Source: Leptospira semungkisensis
Lineage (GTDB): Bacteria; Spirochaetota; Leptospiria; Leptospirales; Leptospiraceae
Length of the DNA: 64,000 nt
Reading direction: 5' to 3'
Assembly (NCBI RefSeq): GCF_004770055.1
Contig: NZ_RQEP01000005.1
Coordinates: forward strand, 1,302,001-1,366,000
How positions within the stretch are numbered: position 1 is the stretch's first letter; each line of letters starts with the position of its first letter. The position numbers and the translations under genes are program-made. The notes beneath the pieces are model-generated. The model was not told the DNA's origin. It did no database searches and saw only the letters and a program-made list of their open reading frames with translations. This document shows, in pieces, positions 1-8,546 of the stretch.

Positions 1-1
1 T

Positions 2-739
2 CAGTATCTTCTTTTTTGGAAAGGTTTGATTACCTTCGATTTGGGGAAGACTGAGTCAGGTGATTCTGTGCTTTCTCACTTGCTCTCCCGTTTTTGGCCG
101 ACTCTGCATTTGGCGGGTTTTGCGATCTTTGTGGGAACTTTCTTCTCTGTGAGTCTCGCCCTTCTTTCTCAGACTAAAACTTTTGCGTTCTTAGGCGGTT
201 TGTTTAGTCTGACGAGCCAGTTGATTTTATCTACTCCCATCTTTGTGGTGGCTGTCTTTCTTCTGATCTTATTCTTCTTGGTTTTGGGATGGTTGCCTCC
301 GGGAGGATATGAGCCAGGGGAAACCGCTTATGTGATCCTGCCAGGGATTGCTTTAGGGTCCAGAGTGTTCGCAAGAATCTTTTTATTCGCATATAAGCTT
401 GCGGATACGGAAGAAAAGTCCGCCTACGTAAACGTTTTAAAGGCGAGAGGATATTCGGAAAATCGAATATTATTCAAGCATATATTGATTAAGATCTCTC
501 CTGTGCTTTTGATCTTGGTTCTCTTGGATCTGAGTTCTCTTCTTTCAGGTGCGATCGTTGTAGAAGAGATCTTTTTCTTTCCAGGAATTGGCAAGTCCAT
601 GTATCACGCGATTCGCACCATGGACTCTGGTTTGCTTGCCGCATTGCTTTTTTATAGCGGGACTGTTTTCTATATTCTGACTAGGGTCTCCGAACGAGTT
701 CGGGATAGACTTTTGGGTTGGGAAACGGGGGCAGCTTGA
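2..739 (+). CDS. Peptide-type ABC transporter permease, OppB/DppB family (5' end outside window)
   Basis: Inner-membrane subunit of an ABC importer of the oligopeptide/dipeptide/nickel class. The frame is open to the left edge without a stop, and the residues before the first possible TTG (nt 26), reading FWKGLITFDLGK, match the DppB periplasmic-loop pattern in which a short helix precedes a GDLG-like motif. The gene therefore very probably starts upstream of the window. Four or five hydrophobic segments are visible. The EAA loop that contacts the ATPase is recognisable as the stretch VLKARGYSENRILFKHIL, followed by the usual C-terminal pattern EEIFFFPGIGKSM. The stop codon overlaps the start of the next permease, so the two are translationally coupled. 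Substrate cannot be told from a permease alone. Confidence 0.85.
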   Translation, partial: QYLLFWKGLITFDLGKTESGDSVLSHLLSRFWPTLHLAGFAIFVGTFFSVSLALLSQTKTFAFLGGLFSLTSQLILSTPIFVVAVFLLILFFLVLGWLPPGGYEPGETAYVILPGIALGSRVFARIFLFAYKLADTEEKSAYVNVLKARGYSENRILFKHILIKISPVLLILVLLDLSSLLSGAIVVEEIFFFPGIGKSMYHAIRTMDSGLLAALLFYSGTVFYILTRVSERVRDRLLGWETGAA

Positions 740-1506
740 GTATAACCGATTATTTGCGTTGGGCCGCGATTTCCACCTATCTCTTGTTAGTTGTTTTGGG
801 AATTTTTATAACCCAAGCTCCTACCTTTGTGAATCTAGATGATTCCTTTCTTTCTCCTTCTTTGAGTTTTCCCTTTGGAAAAGATAGATTAGGAAGAGAT
901 GTGTTTTCTATGTTTGCTTATGGAAGTTTGGCTACTTTCTTATTCGCATTTCCTGCAAGAATACTGACTCTCGCTATATCATCTCTCATCGCATTTTTTG
1001 CATATTCCAGTCCATTTGCAAAGAGGAATGTTCTAACTCCATTGTCTTCTGTGTTTGTTTCTCTTCCTTCCTTGCTTTTGGCCTTACTAGTAGTGCAGGT
1101 ATTCGGTTCAGGACCAATTCCATTGTTCATTGCTATTCTGCTCGGAGACTGGGCACAGGCCTACGAAACGGTACGAGCGAAAATAGAAGAGGTGAGTAGT
1201 AGTGGGTATGCGTTAGTCGCTTCTTGCTTCGGCGCGAGCAAGGGCTATGTATTTAGGGAACATCTTCTTCCTCAGACTTTTCAAATTCTGAGAGTCTTGC
1301 TGACCACCGGATTGCCTTCTGTGGTGATGACTTTAGCTATCTTCGGATTCTTGGGGATTTCTGTCGGAGGAGAGACCTTCGGACCTGGCTTGGGAGAACA
1401 GATTGCCTTTTCTAAGGATTATGCACAGACTGCTCCTTGGTCCTTAGTGTTTCCAACTCTAGGAATACTAGGACTTGTAATCACAGTAGGAGGAAAGAGA
1501 TCTTGA
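736..1506 (+). CDS. Peptide-type ABC transporter permease, OppC/DppC family
   Basis: Second permease of the same importer, 256 residues from the TTG at 736, which overlaps the preceding TGA as TTGA and follows a G-rich stretch (GGGGG, 727-731). A TTG at 718 in the same frame would add six residues. The order is N-terminal membrane segment, a DDSF..PSLSFPFGKDRLGRDVFSM loop (the family's 'GTDxLGRDxxSR' motif), four further hydrophobic helices and the EAA loop near ASCFGASKGYVFREHLLP. Length is slightly short for DppC (about 280-300). No ATPase or binding-protein gene lies downstream within the window, so these must be upstream or elsewhere. Confidence 0.85.
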   Translation: MSITDYLRWAAISTYLLLVVLGIFITQAPTFVNLDDSFLSPSLSFPFGKDRLGRDVFSMFAYGSLATFLFAFPARILTLAISSLIAFFAYSSPFAKRNVLTPLSSVFVSLPSLLLALLVVQVFGSGPIPLFIAILLGDWAQAYETVRAKIEEVSSSGYALVASCFGASKGYVFREHLLPQTFQILRVLLTTGLPSVVMTLAIFGFLGISVGGETFGPGLGEQIAFSKDYAQTAPWSLVFPTLGILGLVITVGGKRS

Positions 1507-3128
1507 GATTCAGGTTCCCAAAAAAGATCTCCGCATTCGCGGTCTTACTTTCCTTGCTGCCATTGGCGATCGTCGGGCCGATTTACGGTATTGATGAGTA
1601 TTATCGCTTTCAGGAACTTTCTTCTCCTGAAAGAATTCAATTCGAGAAGGAAAGAAAGTTATGCATCTTTCCTCTTCGTAATTTATCCGGAGATAAGAAT
1701 ATAGATTTTTATTCTGCAGGATACGCTTCCGTTGTTTATTCAGGCTTAAAGTCGCTCGTTCAGATCTATGATGAATCCTTAATTCCTAAAAGCATACAGT
1801 ACGCGTATGGGGCGCAAGGAGAGAGTACAAGGATTCGAGAAGGAGAATGGGACGCAAAGAAACTGGAGAAGTTGAGAAGGGGAGAATATAATCTAACCAC
1901 TTCTCGAGATCCTAGATATCTCTCTTTGAAAGTACAGCCGTACGAAGGAGAGGTTGCTCCTGACGAAGGATTCATTATACCTGTCTCACGTAAGTTCGAT
2001 TGCTTTTATGCAATCTATGGAGAATTCGAGAAGAAGGGAAAGGATGAGATCCAGATCCGCATCCGGCTTAGATCCTCCAAAGACGGGTCCAAAAAGGAAT
2101 TCTCACATAAAACAAGCGTTAGACGTTCTTATCAAGAATTAGGGACAATTATAGAGGAAATTCGAAGGATCCTTTTGGGCAAAACGACCCAAACCTTTAG
2201 TGTTAAGACGAGCCAGCATTATGATAGCTTGGTCTTTCTGGATGGGAATTATATAGGTAAGACTCCGCTCAGAAGAACGGATATTTTGGCCGGGGTCCAC
2301 GACGTAAGAGTGACTAAAAACGGATTCGAAGATTGGATCGGACAAGTGGATCTGAGAGACGGACCTAAAGAGTTAAATATTCCATTAGAAAAAGATAAAA
2401 AAGAAGGATTCGTCACGATTACTTCTGAGCCTTCTGGGGCAAAAGTATATCTCGGTTCCGAATATCTGGGAACGACACCACTGGCGAAGATTCCTGTCAA
2501 AACTGGCTGGAATCGGATTCGATTAACCATGGAGGACCATGTAGATAAATTTAAGGGAGTAGAAGTAAAGAAGGGCGAGACTGCCGAGGTATTTGCAAAG
2601 TTGCGATTGGGCGACTCAGTAACCTATTATAAAAATAGAAAGTATTTGTTCTTGGATCATACCTACGATGATTTTGCGATCTATTCCCTTTACGGGACCT
2701 TGTTCTTTTACGCAGGTTATTATTATTTCAATTACCGCGCCGATCAAGCCTTCGAAAGTATACGTCCAACAGTCACGATCACAAATTTTGTAGCTTTGCA
2801 GAACTTGGCTCAGTCTTCTCCCAGCCAACAGACTTTTTTAATGTCCTATTTTTACCAAGAACATGTATATCAACATGCACGTAACCAGTTCAATAATTAT
2901 CGTTCTCTAGGCGGAAACTTCGCAAGGCATACCGGGATCCAAGGCGGACTCATGTTGGATTGCATGGGTTTGATGCTCGCGTTAACCGTCACATTCTATG
3001 CTCTCGGCTTAGACTCAGAAACGGTAGAAGTGGGAACTGCGCCTGTCAAAACGGTCCCTTCTTATGTGAAAGTATATGATAATCAGTACGAGACTGAATC
3101 ATTTGCTAAATTCAAGATGAGATTCTGA
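1503..3128 (+). CDS. PEGA-domain envelope protein with TolB-like N-terminal region
   Basis: 541 residues from a TTG at 1503 that again overlaps the upstream stop as TTGA. A strong Shine-Dalgarno AGGAGG (1488-1493) sits 9 nt before it, which decides this start over upstream in-frame codons. Residues ~8-28 form a hydrophobic signal or anchor. The next region (KLCIFPLRNLSGDKNIDFYSAG) resembles the TolB-N-like fold used in assembly of envelope complexes. Two consecutive PEGA repeats (about residues 240-380) follow, visible as VFLDGNYIGKTPL and VYLGSEYLGTTPLAKIPV. The C-terminal third has a hydrophobic tyrosine-rich segment. PEGA domains are surface-type beta folds; no enzymatic role is implied. 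Coupling to the permeases suggests co-expression, but a functional link is inference. Confidence 0.75.
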   Translation: MRFRFPKKISAFAVLLSLLPLAIVGPIYGIDEYYRFQELSSPERIQFEKERKLCIFPLRNLSGDKNIDFYSAGYASVVYSGLKSLVQIYDESLIPKSIQYAYGAQGESTRIREGEWDAKKLEKLRRGEYNLTTSRDPRYLSLKVQPYEGEVAPDEGFIIPVSRKFDCFYAIYGEFEKKGKDEIQIRIRLRSSKDGSKKEFSHKTSVRRSYQELGTIIEEIRRILLGKTTQTFSVKTSQHYDSLVFLDGNYIGKTPLRRTDILAGVHDVRVTKNGFEDWIGQVDLRDGPKELNIPLEKDKKEGFVTITSEPSGAKVYLGSEYLGTTPLAKIPVKTGWNRIRLTMEDHVDKFKGVEVKKGETAEVFAKLRLGDSVTYYKNRKYLFLDHTYDDFAIYSLYGTLFFYAGYYYFNYRADQAFESIRPTVTITNFVALQNLAQSSPSQQTFLMSYFYQEHVYQHARNQFNNYRSLGGNFARHTGIQGGLMLDCMGLMLALTVTFYALGLDSETVEVGTAPVKTVPSYVKVYDNQYETESFAKFKMRF

Positions 3129-3309
3129 GCTTAACAATTTTCCTAAAACTCTCAACGTCGCAGTTAAATTAAAACTATTGTTCCTTTGCATAATGCGTAT
3201 GGACTAAGTAGGAGCTCTCTTTTGGCTATTCCTTCTCACTAAGATTTGAAGGTGGTTGTCTATTTGCTTTTATGCTTTCTCGACAGGGTCTGAAAAAAAT
3301 CATGGAAAT

Positions 3310-3891
3310 ATGACAAAGAAGATTCAATTGGCTATACTTTTGGTTTGGGTTCATGCAGCTTTTTTAAACTGCATAACGTCAGAAATTAGATGGACTACCG
3401 TAAATACAAATGCTCCCCTGAACGGGAAATTTCAAATCAATTACCAAGTCACAGATGCACAGCAAAGTCTTGCTGCGAAGATATTGTCGGTAAAGTTAAA
3501 GCAAATCGGATTTACGGAAACTAAAGGCAAGCCCGATTACTACTTCAATCTAACTTCACTTGTTTTCCCGAGAGGTAATATTAAGCATATTATGGCGAAT
3601 GCAATCGGAAACAACATGGTAATGATGAACTCAAGTTCAAGCCCAAGATACACGAAATCATTGAATATAACAATAAATGATAAGAACAAAACGGTGCTCT
3701 GGACGGGAAGTGCTTTAGAAGAAGAGGCGCAGTGTGGGGAATTGAATGCGGTAATGCCGGAGATAATTACTGCACTCTTTGAAAATTATCCAAAAGACCA
3801 GATGAACAAAAATCGATTTTTCTATTTAGGCGATTCGGAAGTAGCGAAGATTAAAAAGGAATTCCCAGACGCGAGTTGGGGCTGCTATTGA
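3310..3891 (+). CDS. Putative lipoprotein, function unknown
   Basis: 193 residues from the ATG at 3310, which gives a good lipoprotein signal: MTKK, a hydrophobic core, then the lipobox FLNC with Cys at about residue 20. Upstream in-frame starts would bury the signal peptide, so they are not used. The mature part is soluble and mixed alpha/beta, with a segment of Ser/Met/Asn-rich sequence (GNNMVMMNSSSSP) and a C-terminal GDSEVAKIKKEFP. I do not recognise a family. It precedes another small lipoprotein gene on the same strand, 65 nt downstream. A DUF4136-like lipoprotein is possible from the general pattern, but the match is too weak to claim. Confidence 0.6.
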   Translation: MTKKIQLAILLVWVHAAFLNCITSEIRWTTVNTNAPLNGKFQINYQVTDAQQSLAAKILSVKLKQIGFTETKGKPDYYFNLTSLVFPRGNIKHIMANAIGNNMVMMNSSSSPRYTKSLNITINDKNKTVLWTGSALEEEAQCGELNAVMPEIITALFENYPKDQMNKNRFFYLGDSEVAKIKKEFPDASWGCY

Positions 3892-3956
3892 TCCTGAGTG
3901 GTTCTCGCATCGAAAGAAAACTAAATTATATTTATAAACAAAACCAAAGAGGAATG

Positions 3957-4472
3957 ATGAAAAAACTCATGTTATTAGCGATCTCCTTGATTCCCTTAAA
4001 TTGCTTTCTATATTTTGGAGTGATTAAGGCGACGAAGGACGATTACAGGAACGTTTCTATTTTAAGCTTAGATCTTTATACAAATACAGAACGCACAGAG
4101 AAAGGAGGAAAGACTTTGTTTTCCACTTTCTCAAAAACATTGAATGAAAATTCGCAAGAAGTGGCTAAATGCTATTTTTACTCTCAATTTACTGAACTTG
4201 ATCAACCTTTGGTCGACTACATTTTCATTAAGACCGATGATAATAAGATTAAAGTAAAACTAACCAGCACTAAGATTCTTTCAAATCCAAATCCAAACGC
4301 TCATTGGGCAAATCAATCCGGAGAATTCATAGTTAGCAAAGAATTGCAGAAGGAAATCGAGAATTCGAAAACTTTTTCTATCAGATTTTATTCCGGAGAT
4401 TTTCCGTATGACGCAAACTTTTCTCAGGGCGATCTAAATCTTATAAAAGAATTACTTAAAAGAAAGCCATAA
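3957..4472 (+). CDS. Putative lipoprotein, function unknown
   Basis: 171 residues. The chosen ATG (3957; a second ATG lies directly before it at 3954) follows AGAGG (3948-3952) and begins MKKLMLLAISLIPLNC, a signal peptide ending in a PLNC lipobox, so the protein should be lipid-anchored in the envelope. The rest is a soluble, lysine-rich beta-type domain with no motif I can name. An intrinsic terminator follows 11 nt after the stop. Confidence 0.6.
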   Translation: MKKLMLLAISLIPLNCFLYFGVIKATKDDYRNVSILSLDLYTNTERTEKGGKTLFSTFSKTLNENSQEVAKCYFYSQFTELDQPLVDYIFIKTDDNKIKVKLTSTKILSNPNPNAHWANQSGEFIVSKELQKEIENSKTFSIRFYSGDFPYDANFSQGDLNLIKELLKRKP

Positions 4473-4483
4473 CTGAAAATTTT

Positions 4484-4523
4484 AGCTTTGAAGACACGTG
4501 CGTTTGTCTTTGAAGCTTTTTTT
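4484..4523 (+). terminator. Rho-independent terminator after the 3957-4472 gene
   Basis: Stem AGCTT-tg-AAGACA / TGTCTT-tg-AAGCT (5+6 bp with a 2x2 internal loop, 8-nt apical loop), immediately followed by seven T (4517-4523). It lies between convergent genes. Confidence 0.75.
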
Positions 4524-4567
4524 AGTACGTCTCGCTCGTTTAAGGGCCCGATGTACCTCCAAGAGAG

Positions 4568-5155
4568 CTAGTCGTTTAATCCCTTTCCTTTCATGATCAT
4601 CGGAATAGCTTTCTCCACTCTCGATTCTCTTGTCTTAGATTGTTTGGGCGCCGAAAAATGTAGAATATAAGCTCTTTGTCTCCCCGGTGTAAGAGCATCG
4701 AACGCAGCCTTCAAATTAGGAACATCATCCAATTTACTAAGGAATTCTTCCGGCATTGCATATTCGGAAGTTTTCTTTAGTTTTACCTTCAGGCCAGCCT
4801 TTTCGACTTTTATGGCTTCTTGAACGTATGTCTTAATTGCGGCCTTTAACTTAGTGATCTCCTGCAAACTGGTAAAACGGATCTGGCGCGCAGATTGCAC
4901 ATTCTCTGTTTGTTGGATAAGGATTTTCTTCGGGTCTTTTAGTAGGGCACCTTTGAACAAGAGCAGTGCGCAGTATTCTTTAAAACCGTGGATCAAAACA
5001 ATATTGTTTTTCTCTAATGTATAACAAGGTTGTCCCCATTTCAATTCTTCGGTTAACCCGCATTCGAGAAGAATCTCTCTTAACTTTTTAAATTCCTTCT
5101 CCCAGCTATCTGTCTTTGCTAGGAATATATCGACTTTGGGATTCTTTTTACTCAT
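4568..5155 (-). CDS. YdeI/OmpD-associated family protein with DUF1801-like domain
   Basis: 195-residue soluble protein. The first ~125 residues form a DUF1801-like (YdhG-type) fold: a helix-rich start, then TEELKWGQPCYTLEKNNIVLIHGFKEYCALLLFKGALL, where the KWGxPxY motif and hydrophobic core strands are typical. The C-terminal ~65 residues (EFLSKLDDVPNLKAAFDALTPGRQRAYILHFSAPKQSKTRESRVEKAI) match the YdeI/OmpD-associated 'bacteriocin-protection' domain with its TPGRQRxYxxxxxxAKqxxTRxxRxxK signature. Biochemical role is unknown. It is a stand-alone gene, convergent with the preceding lipoproteins, with a 209-nt gap to the next divergent gene. Confidence 0.85.
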   Translation of the reverse strand: MSKKNPKVDIFLAKTDSWEKEFKKLREILLECGLTEELKWGQPCYTLEKNNIVLIHGFKEYCALLLFKGALLKDPKKILIQQTENVQSARQIRFTSLQEITKLKAAIKTYVQEAIKVEKAGLKVKLKKTSEYAMPEEFLSKLDDVPNLKAAFDALTPGRQRAYILHFSAPKQSKTRESRVEKAIPMIMKGKGLND

Positions 5156-5364
5156 TGTTGATGCTCTATCAGATAGTTATTCAGAAAAAGTATTGGATCG
5201 TAGGTAGCTGATTTGGTCGAGGAAATTTTAATTTTCTTGCTGTGCCTCTATGGCATTAAAAAGGACTCGAAAGACCTTTTGAGATATTTAGAGGGAAATT
5301 ATTTTCTCGAATCGAATACTTTAGCTAAGATTAGAGGTCATATTTCGTATAACTTGAAATACAC

Positions 5365-6219
5365 ATGATTCAGTTGAGAATATCTATTTTTCTTATCATT
5401 TTGCTAACTGATTGTTATTCCTATTTTGATGTAACGATGCCGAATGAGGTTAAGGATCCAAAATTTAAAGTAATAGAACAAATATCGGGTAAGAATATCG
5501 CTCTTATAGGATTCAATTCATATCAATATTATGAAGATTATTTCCAAATCGGTCAAGCTCCCAAGAATGCAAATATAATAAGCCGTTATAGTCGATCTTT
5601 CTTTGACAATAGTCGCAGATATCGCGTTGGCATTGCTGTAAAAGATCCCACTTTGATTGAGAAATTCGGAATCGGAAAGGGGATCGCTGACTTTCCGGTT
5701 AAGGGGCTTAGAGAGGATTCGCTAAATTTCTATCTTATGCAGAATTATTTAAGTATGGAGAGCGATTATCTTTTGAAAACTAAACAATCTTCTTTTTATG
5801 AAGTCGGTTATTTTTATGATCAGTATGGGAGATTTTATGATAGAGACATTGATTATTATGTAGTAATGAAAAATTATCCTGTCTTTCAGAGAAGTACTAT
5901 CGGGGGATATTTTCTTCAGTTTGGATCCTATTTTATTGCATTCTTTACTTTAAATTATTCTCCTATCGTTGATCGACAATATTCCTACATCAGTTTTTCT
6001 ATCTACGATAAATATTTAGTATTGATCGACGAGTACGAAGTCAAAAAAGAGTATTTTGTTTATCATACATTCTGGGATAAAGGCGATGCGCCTTGCCTGC
6101 TTAACTCATATCCAACATCAGCTTTCGCTCGAGAACAGCCAGCTTGCGTATGGGAAAGTAATCTTTCGGTGGGGAAAGACTTTGTGCTACGATCATTAAT
6201 AGGGGAGATAGGAATATAA
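5365..6219 (+). CDS. Putative lipoprotein, aromatic-rich, function unknown
   Basis: 284 residues starting MIQLRISIFLIILLTDC: a short signal peptide with the lipobox LTDC, so probably lipid-anchored. The mature part is unusually rich in Tyr and Phe (for example YQYYEDYF, YFYDQYGRFYDRDIDYYV) and has one internal hydrophobic stretch around residues 185-200. I do not recognise the family. The base composition is strongly AT-rich compared with housekeeping genes later in the window. The stop codon is separated by 2 nt from the next start, so it is in an operon with the leucine-rich-repeat gene. Confidence 0.6.
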   Translation: MIQLRISIFLIILLTDCYSYFDVTMPNEVKDPKFKVIEQISGKNIALIGFNSYQYYEDYFQIGQAPKNANIISRYSRSFFDNSRRYRVGIAVKDPTLIEKFGIGKGIADFPVKGLREDSLNFYLMQNYLSMESDYLLKTKQSSFYEVGYFYDQYGRFYDRDIDYYVVMKNYPVFQRSTIGGYFLQFGSYFIAFFTLNYSPIVDRQYSYISFSIYDKYLVLIDEYEVKKEYFVYHTFWDKGDAPCLLNSYPTSAFAREQPACVWESNLSVGKDFVLRSLIGEIGI

Positions 6220-6221
6220 AG

Positions 6222-7232
6222 ATGACCCAAAAAATAATTACCGACCCTGTCAATATCCCGATCGAGCATATAAACATGGAGCTCGCGGCCGGTCATCATG
6301 TAATCGTGCAATTTTCAGAGAAATACTATGATGCAAAAAAACTCAAAGTATTAAACGATCTGTGTGCGGCGAATAATCGTAGTTTCGGGGTGCGTTTCTT
6401 TGGTTTCCCAATGAGCTACTTTGATTGTTCAGCTTTGGATTCACTCCCTGATGTGAAATGCCTGTATTTAGATTCTATGCACGATGTTACAAATCTCGAA
6501 AAAATCTCGGACTTGAAGTATTTAGAGAAGCTGTCTCTTGGAATTTTCAATCTTACTGATACGGAGATTCTCGCTGCCGATAATCTCACGCAACTTGAAG
6601 AGCTGTTTCTTGGAGACACAAAAAGCAAGGCTCTTAATCTTCAGTATCTATCTCGCTTTTCGAACCTTCGGATTCTCATTAATTCTGGCCATTTAAAGAA
6701 TATCGATGCCATTGCCTCTCTTAAACATCTATCCTTCCTTGGTTTATATTCAATTAGCAAAGTCTCTTTAGATTTTGTAAACCCACTGTCAAAGTTAGAG
6801 ACTCTTCACCTGATCCTTGGAGGTAGGTCGAATATCAATGAAGTGATTAATGCTTCGATTGAACATTTGCATATTGTTCGCGTGCGAGGTTTCGATGATT
6901 TTAAGAACATCGCAAGGTTTCCACTTCTTCGTAGTCTTTTGATTGAGGACCAAATTCAGCTTCGTTCTATCGCTTTCGAAAAGGAAATGGCATCGTTGCA
7001 GGATGTTCGTTTCTCCAATTGCAAAAATCTTAAAACAATATTCAGGTTGCAGAATCTTTCGCATCTTTCTCGGCTTCTCATCTCTCGCACTCAGGTTGAC
7101 TTTCAATCTTTGGCTTCGCAAAAGTTTCCCGATTCTCTTAAGCAGTTTACATTCCATTCAGGAAGATCCAAAGTAGATGCTGCAATTAAAGACCAATTGC
7201 AAGAGATGGGTTATTCAAGTATCTTTCAATAA
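6222..7232 (+). CDS. Leucine-rich-repeat protein, cytoplasmic, function unknown
   Basis: 336 residues with no signal peptide or membrane segment. From about residue 75 to 310 it is a run of irregular 21-24-residue leucine-rich repeats with the LxxLxxLxL pattern (LKYLEKLSLG, LTQLEELFLGD, FSNLRILIN, LKHLSFLGL, LSKLETLHLI, FPLLRSLLIED, LQDVRFSNC, LSHLSRLLIS), closest in style to SDS22/internalin-type repeats. The first ~60 residues form a separate cap. LRR arrays are protein-binding scaffolds; the partner is unknown. It follows the 5365 lipoprotein by 2 nt, so it is co-expressed with a secreted protein while itself predicted to stay inside the cell. Confidence 0.75.
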   Translation: MTQKIITDPVNIPIEHINMELAAGHHVIVQFSEKYYDAKKLKVLNDLCAANNRSFGVRFFGFPMSYFDCSALDSLPDVKCLYLDSMHDVTNLEKISDLKYLEKLSLGIFNLTDTEILAADNLTQLEELFLGDTKSKALNLQYLSRFSNLRILINSGHLKNIDAIASLKHLSFLGLYSISKVSLDFVNPLSKLETLHLILGGRSNINEVINASIEHLHIVRVRGFDDFKNIARFPLLRSLLIEDQIQLRSIAFEKEMASLQDVRFSNCKNLKTIFRLQNLSHLSRLLISRTQVDFQSLASQKFPDSLKQFTFHSGRSKVDAAIKDQLQEMGYSSIFQ

Positions 7233-7238
7233 CTCCTT

Positions 7239-7383
7239 TGCTTCTTTCTAAACATTGTCAAGTTTTGGCGCAGTCCGTTGTTATAGAATCATGCAATTAG
7301 TTTTGCGAACCAATCGCGTCGTCCTTACATAAAATTTTATAGAAAAATCTTGAGTTCGATAGATAAACGGAGCTTAACTATCG
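7239..7383 (+). repeat. Direct repeat copy 1 (~145 bp), pair with 8547-8692
   Basis: Intergenic sequence that recurs in the same orientation 1,308 nt further on. The copies share about 89% identity: roughly 15 substitutions and one single-base indel over 145/146 positions. The first 72 bases differ at only three positions. The repeat has no coding capacity. Copy 1 lies just upstream of the 7395 lipoprotein gene. Confidence 0.9.
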
Positions 7384-7394
7384 CTAGGTACAAA

Positions 7395-7772
7395 ATGAAT
7401 CCAATTTCGAGAAAACAGATATTACTCTTCATGATTTGCACAATGATTTTCTTTGAAGCCTGTTTTCTGCCATGGTTTGCTGAGTCTCCTGGCAAAGGGG
7501 CGAAGGCAGAAAGAGGATATGCTGCATGCGCACCTATTATTGCTGCTTTGGAAAACTATCGAAAGAATACGGGAAAGTACCCAATCTCTCTGTCGCTCTT
7601 GCCCACAACACCGGAGATTGTTAATGCAGCCAAAAGCGATGTCAAATGCGATCATTATGAAGCCCAAAACAATTGGAAGAGTTATGAGTTAATGTTCAGA
7701 TACACTGGCCCTGGTATAAATCATTGTACTTATTCTCCGACTAACGGCTGGAGCTGCGGAGGCTACTATTAA
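7395..7772 (+). CDS. Putative lipoprotein with pseudopilin-like segment
   Basis: 125 residues from ATG 7395, chosen because it gives a compact signal peptide MNPISRKQILLFMICTMIFFEAC with a lipobox-like FEAC. An upstream in-frame TTG at 7350 would lie inside the flanking repeat. The mature part contains CAPIIAALENYRKNTGKYPISLSLLP, which resembles the post-helix region of type II secretion pseudopilins and related small exported proteins (a helix, then ENYRxxxGxYPxSLxxL). Four or five further Cys suggest disulfides. It lies between the two direct repeats together with the TPR gene. Confidence 0.6.
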   Translation: MNPISRKQILLFMICTMIFFEACFLPWFAESPGKGAKAERGYAACAPIIAALENYRKNTGKYPISLSLLPTTPEIVNAAKSDVKCDHYEAQNNWKSYELMFRYTGPGINHCTYSPTNGWSCGGYY

Positions 7773-7852
7773 CGTAGGCAACTGCATAAGGCTTCAGCGT
7801 CGGAACATCTCGGCCGTTAGGCGCGCTTTATTGTCTTGTTGGAGGTATTCGC

Positions 7853-8542
7853 TTGCCTAAGAATGATGATTGGTTTCGTGGTCCTGTTTGGGATGAGCAA
7901 ACTCGCCTAGAATTTTTCCAGCGCTTAGCTCGCAGTAGAGGCTCCTTCCACAAGGCTCAATACGCACGCATCAAGGCTCATGGTCTCTTTGAATCTGGAG
8001 ACCCGGAGCGAATTAATGAATCCCTCAAGCTATTGAAAACTGTGGAGGCCGAATGGCCAGAGCCTTCAGAAATGGCGATGTGCTATCTCCAAATGGCGCA
8101 GTGCCATGCAGCTCTTGGACAACAAGAGGCAGCGATAGAATCCTTTGAACAATGTATCTCCGCACAGAGATTCTATCCGAACCTTCAGACCCGTGTGCTG
8201 TTGGACTTTCCCGAATACATTGCCGTCAACCGCCTTGTAAATCTATATAGTCGCGCACTCGAGTTGCTTAGTGAATGGGAGAAGCAAGGCGCAGCTACAG
8301 TATTTCCTGCCGACAAATTCACTGCACTTGCCTCGCGAGCGATTTTTGCTAACGACACAAAAAATCTGGAGCAAGCCATCGATTTGGCAAACCAGGCTCT
8401 ATCTGTTAGCGAAGTCCAGCATAGTGGATTCCGCTATCACAGTCGGCTGGGTCTTGTTGAAAGTGAAGATCCCCTATTGTCGGCGATTCAGCTTCTTGCA
8501 GCAGGTAAGGTATTACCAAGAACGGACCAACATGATAAATGA
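7853..8542 (+). CDS. TPR-like helical protein, probably horizontally acquired
   Basis: 229-residue soluble protein with no signal peptide. The TTG start at 7853 is set by GGAGG (7841-7845) 7 nt before it. The middle part has paired helices of tetratricopeptide type (MAMCYLQMAQCHAALGQQEAAIESFEQCI), with further helices around DTKNLEQAIDLANQAL. Tryptophans and Arg near the N-terminus (DDWFRGPVWDEQTRLEFFQRLAR) are distinctive, but I cannot assign a named family. GC of four sampled 60-base lines is 43-57%, clearly above the ~33% sampled in the gene after the second repeat, and the codons are richer in CGC/GGC. It sits directly before repeat copy 2. Horizontal acquisition is inference. Confidence 0.7.
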   Translation: MPKNDDWFRGPVWDEQTRLEFFQRLARSRGSFHKAQYARIKAHGLFESGDPERINESLKLLKTVEAEWPEPSEMAMCYLQMAQCHAALGQQEAAIESFEQCISAQRFYPNLQTRVLLDFPEYIAVNRLVNLYSRALELLSEWEKQGAATVFPADKFTALASRAIFANDTKNLEQAIDLANQALSVSEVQHSGFRYHSRLGLVESEDPLLSAIQLLAAGKVLPRTDQHDK

Positions 8543-8546
8543 CTAA

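Noticed and set aside
7250..7293. Possible attC-like fold in the direct repeats (CTA..AACA / TGTT..TAG)
   Set aside because: The imperfect pairing spans only ~39 nt, with short 3-4 bp arms, below the usual attC size, and lacks the RYYYAAC/GTTRRRY cores on either strand.
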